Origin: Cyathus striatus
Taxonomy: Eukaryota > Basidiomycota > Agaricomycetes > Agaricales > Nidulariaceae
Assembly: GCA_025738555.1 (NCBI GenBank)
Contig: JAOVFP010000001.1
Span: 186,001-250,000, forward strand
Reading direction: 5' to 3'
Length of the DNA stretch: 64,000 bases
Shown: positions 11,764 to 21,131 of the stretch, one piece after another
Position numbering within the stretch: position 1 is the stretch's first letter
Layout of the letters: every line of letters begins with the position of its first letter
Program-made: the position numbers and the translations under genes
Notes under the pieces: model-generated
Told to the model about the DNA's origin: nothing
The model's database searches: none
What the model saw: only the letters and a program-made list of their open reading frames with translations

Positions 11764-13975
11764 TCCATATAGCAGCCATAACCGCCATGGGAAAGTCCCT
11801 GTTTGATAGCACTGTATAGCTCTCACTTCGCTTGTGGTAGCCTGTGATAGCTCGACGTAGCATCATGTGATCACCATGTAGTACGCTGTAGCAGTAAGTG
11901 AATGCAATATACGCAATGAAAGTAACCAATCTATCTGAACTACATAGTGTATGTAGGCTTTATACTTAAAAGACCATTACAACAATTACTATTCCCTATA
12001 TGCATCCACTTCTTTTGCTTTGATTGAAACCAATTATCACAAATATACATAGAATAAAAGCATATATAATATATTAGACTACGACAAACTAGTAATGCCT
12101 ACAACAAAATGACAAAACGACACTCCCATGTTCAATACCCAACCCCAATCCCAGACAGCCCTCAGATCCTTCTGCTCCCTACGTACTGCAAAAAGCACAG
12201 CATGGTCTCATCAAATCATATGAGATATCCATCTCCGGAACATTCTACAACTATACCAGGTAGCAAATATTAGTCACACAATCAAGCACAACGGCGCAAG
12301 GCACTCACCACAAACTCCCACGCAACCCCCAGCCCACATATCACCAACACACTCCAAAGCATACAAGACACGCATCCTGAGACCACAAACCCCAAGCGAC
12401 CTCCAGCCGACACAACACCGACACCCTCCAAGCATGCAAGACACATATCCCAAGACCACACAACTACACTAGGCAAAAAACGTTAGTCACACAACCGAGC
12501 ACAACAACGCAACAGACACACCATAAACCCGAGTGACCCCCAGCCCACGAGCACAAGCAGATTTCACCACTGTTGGTGGGAGGTAAGAGGAAGTAAGAGT
12601 AAGGAAGAAAGGGACATGCACGAAAAAATCTTCGAGCAAACCCGGAGCGGAGATTCATTTGTATCACGTGATTAATATGTAAGCGATTGGCTGGAAACAT
12701 CAACCGGCAAGCGCATGCGCAGCCGAGCACACCGCCGCACGCCCACCCGGCCCCTTCTTCATTTCCTCCTCCCGCTCATCATAGTCACATTAATCATGTT
12801 GATTTTAGTCACAAAATTCTCCATTTCATGTTACATTACTCAGTGCGGTATATATTATAAGTTAGAATAGGTAATCATCAAGGGATTCAAAGATGTAATA
12901 TGTAAATTAGGCCTGTTCATATTGAAATCATCAAATAATAGTACTTCTGCATCATTACAAACATGATATATGGCATTAGAGAAAAAGAATTTAAGGAACT
13001 TATATAGTTTACATTATACCATATATCATGTACAAAGGTATATGTAGTTGGTTGTCTAATGTATATGAATCTATACCTCCTTCACTCTTTCATCTGTAGC
13101 CTATAATGTTCTACGAAGCAGTTCAGTGCCAGTATATTGCGCAACGCATCATAAACTGCTGTTATGCAGTGCTATGCCGCCTATACAGAGCTGTGTGGCT
13201 TGGCGGATGATCGACATCGGCTACCAAGCTTGGCGCTTAGTTTGGTAGCCGGACCGGTATTTCCTGATGGAGTTTCCATCAATGCATGACATTATTTTCG
13301 TAACACCACTGTACAATCTATGTAATATACTGGCCCTGTAAATTATAAGAATGTATGGAGGCGTACCTAGTGCAGGGGGTACTTCATCGTCTTCCTGGGT
13401 AGGCAATCGCATAGCATGCAAGCACTCTTCTTTCATCTTCCTTGCCTGCTTCTATTTATCCTCCGATCCCTTAACCTCCTACCCTCTTTCTTGATCCATT
13501 ACGTCTCCTAAAACCGCGCCGCCTCTTCCTTTTTCTGGTTCATCTTCCTTTTCTTGAACTCCCGCTCCCTCTCCTCGAGCTCGTCAATCAGTCATTCAAA
13601 TATTCGATGTTCAGCTCCCGAGCCGCTGAGCTGCTAAGTGGGCTGAGCGGACTTTTCCGCCCGCCGCTGATATCAGCTCACCTTGAACACCTTGAAATTG
13701 AACCTGGAGATGCAGTTTGGCCACAACGCCACGTATAATCCCTTCTCCGAAAGTGGTATACTAGTAACCAACCGAAGAATCTACGTATAGGGTAAGAGAC
13801 TGACAAGCCTCATCCCTATTATCTCGAATAATCACTGTATATCACGGCGATTTGCTTCTCAACTTAACGTGAGTTAAAGATGCCACCAGCTTATAAGGAC
13901 AGTAAATCGATTGCTATATGAACAGACATTAATCATACTGTCAAATATCCATGTACCCAAAATGAATAACATCAG
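11764..13975. other. Long intergenic region
   Basis: No gene recognised. It includes a C/A-rich repeat block (annotated separately) and an AT-rich stretch at about 12840-13080. Near 13430-13600 are coding-like C/T-rich tracts that resemble the flanks of the duplicated segments at 41 and 54.6 kb. Short frames here are not supported. Confidence 0.4.
12262..12560. repeat. C/A-rich nested tandem repeat
   Basis: The string TTAGTCACACAA, followed by CACAACGGCGCAA-like and CCCCCAGCCCAC sequence, occurs at 12268 and again at 12483, a period of about 215 bp. Inside the first unit a repeat of about 76 bp (CTCCAA.GCAT.CAAGACAC.CAT) occurs twice. Frames across it are rich in Cys/Gly or His/Pro and are not genes. 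Confidence 0.6.
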
Positions 13976-14370
13976 AACTTCTTATCTCCCTCGAGTCCTA
14001 CCAAACGAAATCAGCAATCACGCCACATCCCAAAGCCACAATTAAAAAAGACGAGCCTTCGTCCCAATAATCCGCTCCTAATCAACCACCACTGCTTTAT
14101 ACTCGGATACTCCCTTCGAAATCGTACGTATGTAAGGTAGATGTGAAATAATAGGTTCTAGGAATGTGCTCTCTGATTCCGAATGGCCAGCCGGGAGAGA
14201 TCATACTTGAATGTGTAATGATCTCCCATTCACAATTTGCTGAGTTCGTGTTAGGGGAGGAGCATATCGAACCATCCCCCTTCCAAAGTCCAAAACCTCG
14301 ATATGGCGCCCCCCTGGGGCAGGAACCGAGAGACGAACATAATGAATCCCGCTCATAAGTGTCAGCCAAC
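13976..14370 (-). pseudogene. F-box protein C-terminal remnant
   Basis: Reading the minus strand, this segment parallels the C-terminal part of the intact F-box gene at 50463-48382. It keeps HYVRLSVPAPGGRHIEVLDF and a degraded downstream part, and its 3' flank (13976-14060) is also similar to 48400-48480. The frame shifts after the GRHIEVLDFGKG motif and the F-box is absent. It is a decayed duplicate. Confidence 0.7.
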
Positions 14371-14374
14371 TCTA

Positions 14375-15650
14375 TCCTGACTAGTCAACTCCGGAGAATG
14401 ACACAGATCACCGTGATACGAAGCATTGCGTTGATAGGCGGTGGCACTTGAAGGGGAGGAAGGAGAGCTGTACGATTGTTTATGAGTCCTTTGTACGAGA
14501 TGTTAGGTTCATGCTGAGGTGTCGTCGAAGGTGACGTGGCGAGGACCCAGGAGACATAAGAAAGACGGCGGTGGTGGAGAAGAGGGCGGTGGTGGTTGTG
14601 AGGGCTATTATTAATGTTAGCGCGATACGGCATCCTCTCATTCATGAAGTGTCTGGGACGTCAGGTCGACAGTTTTGTTGACGAACTCCACCAGCGATGA
14701 CCATAATGTCTAACCATCCGAATGTCTAGCGCTAGTTGTCTTCCGGAGGTGTTTGTGGCTGCGATCAGCGTTAGCGTTAGCAGTGTGGACGATACGAGTG
14801 AATCCCTTATTCACCTGGTGCCGATGTGCGTCATGGGTGCCTTAAGCAACCGAGATCCGCCTCCTATACCCACTTCCAATCGACCAGCTGTCAGTCCATT
14901 TCCAACAGCACAGGCATCAGTACCTAGACGCAATCTCCAACTATGCGTTGCGTCGAAGGCTGTTGTATTGCGAACCCACGGAGGGCTGGTAGGGCTCCTG
15001 GGCGTGAAGCTCTGTTGTTGTAGATGTTGGTTGGCTGTTGGAGCTCTGGAGGCTGAGGCGACGAGGATGGGAGGAAGGCGGTAGGACGCTGAATGCCATA
15101 CTACTCTTCGACAAGAAGCGTCCAGGAAGGGAAGAGCCTCCTCTAGTAACCGAGCTCCCACTCCCAATATCATACACTTCATCGACCGGCTACTTGACGT
15201 CATTCAGTTCGGCATGTGCAGTTCTGGCGGGTGGTTATGTGGAGAGGCGATGTGGGGAGGGGAGCGCTTCTTCCGATGAGACGAGAAAGGGCGAAGACTG
15301 GAGAGGCTTGGAGAGAGTTAGGAATGGGATATCTTCGAATTCCTCTTCGCGCGTTCGAAAAGTTGAACTTGATGAGTACCAGCTGGAACAAGCCGGGAGC
15401 CCACTCGAGCCTCGAACCGTTCCTTCCCGGTCTGGACACTTCTGTATATCATTTTATGCAATTAAGTACGCACAAGGGTTTGAATGGAGAGAAAAAGACC
15501 TTTTACAGCAGTGAGAGGCAAGTTGAAATTCAGGACAAGCAACTCAGCAACGAACATCGGATGGTGGGCCCCGACTCCGACTGCCGTTCCTGGTCCGTGC
15601 GGACATCAACATGTCACGTGTATGTTACAACGTTGCAACCTATGACATCA
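14375..15650. other. Segmental duplication, copy 1, upstream of hydrophobin 1
   Basis: This segment has related copies at about 41.7-43.4 kb and 54.7-56.15 kb. Shared landmarks are a GGCGGTGGCACTTG block (14438), a TTATTCACCTGGTGCCG block (14808), GGGCTCCTGGGCGTGAAGCT (14993), GGGAGCCCACTCGAGCCTCG (15395) and the module TCCGTGCGGACATCAAC-ATGTCACGTG (15593-15620). Long frames on both strands (for example 14811-15203 minus, 15038-15514 plus) do not align between copies as proteins, so I treat the segment as non-coding or decayed. Confidence 0.6.
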
Positions 15651-15895
15651 CTAAGAACCTAAGTTACATCCCCAGGACTTGGGCGGCCGGGACTACTTAC
15701 TCCTCAGAGAACTTCGCAAAGTTCTCTGACAGTATCTTCCTCCCGTCATACTCGACTTGCGTCCTACGTTCAACACCGAAAAAAGTAACATAGATGTGAC
15801 GTAGTATAGATTAATCACTACTGTACTATTTCGACCAACTGTTCGGTCACGCGTCACAACAGACCATGAACAGAACAGTCACCTCAGACAGGACT

Positions 15896-16015
15896 GAATC
15901 GGTTCGCGTTGCATATGGTACACAGTTAGAATATGGTTCTCACCCCGATGCGAAAAATAGCCTTTTTTAGAAGGTGTTAACATCGGGGTGTACCATATGT
16001 ACCGTGATCCGATTC
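15896..16015. repeat. 120-bp nested hairpin element
   Basis: Three inverted repeats are nested about one centre: GAATCGG/CCGATTC (outer), CATATGGTACA/TGTACCATATG, and CACCCCGATG/CATCGGGGTG (inner, 15941-15950 with 15981-15990). The spacer holds CTTTTTTAG. No protein. This is probably a tiny MITE or cruciform-forming insertion in the hydrophobin upstream region. I did not find the same hairpin in the other copy of the segment. Confidence 0.6.
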
Positions 16016-16927
16016 ACTATTGTCTGGGGTGAGTTGAGGTATATACTCACGCGTCACAGATGGGCGCGAATAGAGGTACAAAGGAAAATAATAAAGCTGG
16101 TTGCGAACAGTGCACACTGTTCGTCACACATTTAGTGGCCGTCAAACAGAGGTTCGGACCGTCACACTCCAATTGGTGCGAACAATTGGTCGAAATGGTA
16201 CAGTATGTACTCGGGGGAAACGCTAGGGAATCATACAAAGTAAATTGCCGATTTCTCACCATTTTCATTTTGAATTTGATTTTAACGTCGTCACTATTAC
16301 ACTGCTTTCGTTGAAAAAATAAATCAAAATAGAAGCTTTTTCCTCCACATGGCCCCCAGATTCCAGGTATCAAGAACGTCCTACATAATGATGTCCATGC
16401 GGATGATTTACGGCACGCTGCAGCTTCCGCATTAAAGGCGTTCCATTTCCCTCGAATACGTAGGTCCAACTTCAAGCTATTCTTAGACCAATACTCAAAG
16501 ATCGTCATGTTTTGTTGAAGGTGAATTCATTGTCCCGGTGCTTTCAAACTATACTCGAAGAAAGATCCAGGTAAACAACGTGAAGGTATAACTACGGACA
16601 GGCATTCTTTCTGATTCTTGATTCGGAACGGTTTCACAGGTACTTAGTCGAAATGAAGAGTACATCCGTCATGCTATCATTTCCACAACGTTGTTGAAAA
16701 TGATGTCGTCGGAGGTTCTCCCCCCGTTGGAGCCCTCTTGTTAAGCCTTCAATGCAATACAATTCTATGCTAGATACTCCACTTCGACATCGCACGCAGA
16801 AGAACAAACAAAGCCCTGCAATTTATATGTACAAACACAACCCTTTCAATGCTCACGGTCCCAATCTGGACCAAAATAAAAACATCTACAACTGCCCGAA
16901 GAAGTCTCATTACATTCACGAAAACGT

Positions 16928-16934
16928 TATAAAG
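16928..16934 (+). promoter_or_regulatory. TATA box of hydrophobin 1
   Basis: TATAAAG lies about 81 bp before the ATG and is followed by a pyrimidine/CA-rich leader. The paralogous hydrophobin has TATAAAG at the same relative place (44235-44241), with a similar leader (CTCAGAACAACCCACAA in the second copy). A conserved position in both copies supports a real core promoter. Confidence 0.7.
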
Positions 16935-17014
16935 AACTCGTACCTACCACTTCATAATCTTCAGAACAACCCACAAAGTCGTCGTTCACAACTCCCAATC
17001 CACAACTACCAAAC

Positions 17015-17465
17015 ATGCAATTCAAACTCTCCGCAATCACTCTCGCTCTCGCAACTCTTGCTGTCGCCACACCGACTCGTCGGAACGACACCCCCGCTAG
17101 CGATTGTGACACTGGTGATCTCCAGTGCTGCGATACCACCGGCACCGCTACCACCCCGAGCATTGCTACCCTCTTGACGCTTTTGGGAATAGTCGTGCCC
17201 GATATCACTGCTTTGATTGGTGCTACTTGCTCGCCTATCTCTGCTGTTGGTCTAGGAGGGAATTCTTGGTAAGACCTTTTTCACTTTTGTGTCTTGGATG
17301 ATGTCATTAATAAAAATGGTTTATAGCACTGCGCAGCCCGTATGTTGCACAGATAATTCCTTCAGTACGTTTCATAATGGCGTAATAATATTGAATACAC
17401 AACTGACTATTCATTTAGACGGCGTCGTTGCCTTGGGATGCACTCCCGTCAACCTCAACCTTTAA
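17015..17465 (+). CDS. Class I hydrophobin 1
   Basis: A small secreted amphipathic protein that self-assembles at hydrophobic-hydrophilic interfaces on aerial structures. Three exons (17015-17268, 17327-17364, 17419-17465) with introns of 58 and 54 nt encode 112 aa. Residues 1-19 form a signal peptide (MQFKLSAITLALATLAVAT). The eight cysteines fit the class I pattern: C-X6-CC-X32-C-X12-C-X5-CC-X12-C with a 7-residue tail. Exon junctions keep the cysteine of GGNSC and join F to NGVVALGC. It is about 90% identical in protein to the copy at 44316, with the same intron positions, so the two are recent duplicates. It has a TATA box upstream. It looks functional. Confidence 0.95.
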
Positions 17466-17604
17466 GTCGGGAGGCTGTAGGATGGAGACGAGTTGGGGAC
17501 TTTAGTACTATATAAATTGTACTGTGATGATAGTATGAAATAAGTTGGAGAGAACATTGCGTGAATTGATATAAGAAGCGTTATATCGGGTCCGAGCACT
17601 TATC
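17466..17604. other. Hydrophobin 1 3' flank
   Basis: Short 3' region, partly similar to 44758-44870 downstream of hydrophobin 2 (GTACTATA, GAGAT/AAATAAGTTGGAG). It ends where the inverted-repeat element begins. Confidence 0.5.
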
Positions 17605-18639
17605 TATGGAAAGCCGGACAACCACGCTCATCCACGTCAAGGAATTCAAGTTCCGACCTTCGGCACAGGGACTTGCCGCTAATCTTCGGTTCGAGTTTTT
17701 AGCTCAGTGTTAGCGAAATTAATTCCGGTCTTTCAGCTTTAAAATTACATGAATCCGTTATTTTAGAGACAGATAATATGATAATAATGTACTCGTGTAT
17801 GTATATGGTTATTCAGTTTCAAATTCAAGATCTATGATTTCCATGGCTGACATATATTATCACTGTTAATTCACTTGCTTTGTGCTCTCGCTGACTCTTA
17901 TTATGCTACAACTTCGTCTCAACGTGCTATCTCACTTGCTATGTTCTCAGCTCTCATTTCATTCATTAACTTTGTTTCCTTCACCTTAGGACACCCTATC
18001 GGACAGACGTCATGACAACTCACTTATTTTAATCTTTCTGAGGTACGCGCAATCGCACCTTCACCCCTTCAATACTAATACTGCGTAACAAAAATCGGCA
18101 AGATCATGTTTGTGTAACGTTTTGGTACACGTTGCATCTGCATCTCGACTGTGTCAGTGTCTGCTCAATCTCTCCCTGTCCACTTGTTCTCCATGGCCCT
18201 CCCTCAAAATATCCATTTTCTTGCACCGTTCCGACATCATACCCAACCCCGAGAAACATTTCAACACATCAAAACCTCTCCGCCACTGCAATGGCAGTCC
18301 CTGAACTTTGACAGTACTAAGTATATTGACACTATCCCTCAAAACCAAGTTTCCAGTTCGTGTTTTAAGGTATGTTATTTTACTTATTTATTATTTAACC
18401 TGAGTCCGTTGTTTTCCACCATTCCATAGTAGCTTGCTCATTTAGGATTAATTTCATTTAAGTTTAATTGAACATTGCTCTTTATATATGTGGCTTCCAG
18501 TGTATTTTTATGCAGTTATGGGCCGAATAAACTTCAATATATTCCCTGCTCGAACTCAGAATAATTGTCTATGATATCAGAGCTGTTTTACTCGTCAGCT
18601 TATGCCCATAACTAAGCTATATTCATTACTGTCACATCA

Positions 18640-19782
18640 CACTGCGTGCACGCCTCGATATTTCAATGTGAAATAGCTTTGAAATATCGTGGAAATATTC
18701 TTATTATTACATCATTATTTCACTTTGTAATACTCATAAAATTCACATATAATATTTCTCACATATTTGAAAGTCACAATAACAAAGAAATATTGAAACC
18801 CGGATCCCCATTTTCTTTCAAATCCTTTATTCAATATTTCAAAGGTTTTTCATCTATGAAATAACAAAGAAATATTTATTTGTCACACTGAGTAGTCACA
18901 ATGAGCTTTGTCTACCATTGTCTCATCTTTGTGACATACATATGTCACAAGGTTCTTATCTAAGAGATCTTAGCAAGATCTTAGTGGCATTGTGACATAT
19001 GTCACAGTCGTCACAGTTGTCGCAGTCGTCACAGTTGTCACAATCGTCGCAGTTGTCGCAGTTGTCACAGTTGTCATAGTCGTCACAGTCGTCACACATG
19101 TCGCAGTTGTCCCACAGTGTCACAGTTGTCGCAGTCGTCACAGTTGTCGCAGTTGTCACACTTGTCACACTTGTCCCACAGTGTCGCAGTCGTGACAACT
19201 GTGACAACTGCGATACATACTGTGGGACAACTGCGACATGTGTGACAACTGTGACACTGTGGGACAACTGCGACATGTGTGACGACTGTGACGACTGCGA
19301 CAACTGTGACAATGCGTGACAACTGTGACAATGCGTGACAAATGTGACAACTGTGACACTGTGGGACAACTGCGACATGTGTGACAACTGTGACGACTGC
19401 GACAACTGTGACGACTGTGACATATGTCACAATGCCACTAAGATCTTGCTAAGATCTCTTAGATAAGAACCTTGTGACATATGTATGTCACAAAGATGAG
19501 ACAATGGTAGACAAAGCTCATTGTGACTACTCAGTGTGACAAATAAATATTTCTTTGTTATTTCATAGATGAAAAACCTTTGAAATATTGAATAAAGGAT
19601 TTGAAAGAAAATGGGGATCCGGGTTTCAATATTTCTTTGTTATTGTGACTTTCAAATATGTGAGAAATATTATATGTGAATTTTATGAGTATTACAAAGC
19701 GAAATAATGATGTAATAATAAGAATATTTCCACGATATTTCAAAGCTATTTCACATTGAAATATCGAGGCATGCATGCAGTG
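18640..19782. repeat. Near-perfect 1.14 kb palindrome
   Basis: The outer arms (about 18652-19050 and 19370-19770) are close to identical inverted copies. A 72-aa open frame read from each arm differs at one residue, His versus Arg, caused by a CpG transition. The inner part is an array of GTTGTCACAGTCGTCACA/GTCGCAG words in one orientation up to about 19195 and the complement after it. The ends are CACTGC/GCAGTG. Very high arm identity suggests recent formation or gene conversion. Frames here are repeat translations. No convincing target duplication. Confidence 0.85.
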
Positions 19783-19869
19783 TCACAACTTCGTTTCAAA
19801 GTTCTCCATCCACTTGTTATGTTCTAGTAATCTTTATTTTGTTTCTCTCATTTTGTTGTCCTTCAGCTT

Positions 19870-20350
19870 AAGACAGTCTCTCTACTGAGTCGTTCCAGGT
19901 CTCTCTGTGTATCTCCTGGTCTCTCTGTGTATCTCTTCATCCCTCTTCATTACTACTGATCTCCCTGCATCGTTCCTGCTCACTATATATGGTTCCTGGC
20001 CTCTCGGCTTTGTTTCTATTCTCCCTTCAACATTATTTCTCTCTCTGCATCGTTCTTGGCCTCTCTGAGTCATCCCTAGTCTCCTTTATTTTTCCCTGCT
20101 CTCCCTGAATCACTCCTGGCCTCTCTGAATCGTTATTAGTCTCTTTTCATTATTCATACTCTCCCTGCAACATTATTTCTATCTCTGCATCGTTCCTGGC
20201 CTTCCTGAATCGTCATTAGTCTCTTATCTTTGTTCCTGGACTCTCTGAATTGTTTCTAATTTCTTAGCTTCGTTCCTATTCTTCATAACTTACCTCTGCT
20301 TTCCCTGCTTCTTTCCCACTCTCTCAGCTTCGATTTTTACTCTTTCTGCC
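19870..20350. repeat. CT-rich degenerate minisatellite
   Basis: Units of about 45-60 bp built on CTCTCTGCATCGTTCCTGGC and CTCTCTGAATCGTTATTAGT repeat about seven or eight times with drift. The strand is strongly pyrimidine-biased. The flanks resemble 17910-18010, so parts of the compound element are themselves duplicated. Confidence 0.6.
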
Positions 20351-20802
20351 TTGTTTCTTCTTTATCTTCTTTATTAAAATCTCTGTTTTTTTCCTAAGCT
20401 CTTTGACTTGTTCCAAAGTTCTCGACGATCAATGATACCAATATTTTATACATAACATATGTATATATACATACATGAATGGGCAAGAGAAGACTGAATT
20501 CATCATCTCAAGCCCAAGGTGTGGCGATTCAGAACCTTTATGATCAGATACAACTGATGTTTTATACATACATATACACACACAAGTACATTATTATCAT
20601 ATTATCTGTCTCTAACATAATGGGTCTGTACCGGCTGAAAAGAACATAGATCCTGAATTTAATTTTAAAGCTGAAAGACCGAAATTAATTTCACTAACAC
20701 TGAGCCGAAAACTCGAACCGAAGATTAGCGGCAAGTCCCTGTGCCGAAGGTCGGAACTTGAATTTCTTGACGTGGATGAGCGTGGTTGTCCGGCTTTCCA
20801 TA

Positions 20803-21131
20803 ATATACAGTATACTACACAGTAGTCGTTTTCCAAAGTTGAAATGTACATGATCGTATTTGCATTTAAAGGCAAGGGTTGTTTTTGTCATTTACTTTTG
20901 CTGAGCTGCAGCCAATTTATAGTGCTTTTCAAAACTAGTAGACCGTGAAGAAGTTCCTCTTCACGTATCACTAGGCCTTGATGCGAATGAAACTAAAAAA
21001 TGGGAAGATTGGGCTTCTCAAAGACAATGCGGAGAAGTTCGTTATTTATTCCATCAATCTTAAGTAGGTTAGCATTGTGAATGTGGGAGCATATGTTTAC
21101 TTGCATTGAGGATACTTTGTAATAAAATAAA
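20803..21131. other. 3' flank of the F-box pseudogene
   Basis: Read on the minus strand, 20830-20960 is similar to 47870-48030, the downstream flank of the truncated F-box copy at 47.3 kb. The duplication therefore includes the 3' non-coding region. No other feature. Confidence 0.5.

Larger units (their letters stand above)
17605..20802. mobile_element. 3.2 kb compound inverted-repeat element
   Basis: Terminal inverted repeats of about 200 bp begin TATGGAAAGCCGGACAACCA at 17605 and end with the complement at 20802. Both arms continue through a GCGGCAAGTCCC/GGGACTTGCCGC block and an AAGTACATTATTATCA-like block. A third copy of the terminus lies at about 62059 (TATGGAAAGCCGGAGCACCA). There is no transposase inside: the interior is a large palindrome, a CT-rich minisatellite and unique DNA. 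The element sits just downstream of an F-box pseudogene, in a flank that resembles 47880-48030. No clear target duplication was seen. Confidence 0.6.

Noticed and set aside
14811..15514. Overlapping frames of 130-158 aa on both strands
   Set aside because: The related segments at 42 and 55.8 kb do not preserve them as proteins.
18956..19430. Long open frames (155 and 112 aa) rich in Val/Thr or Asp/Cys
   Set aside because: They are translations of the GTTGTCACAGTCG array, open in several phases on both strands; there is no coding signal beyond the repeat.
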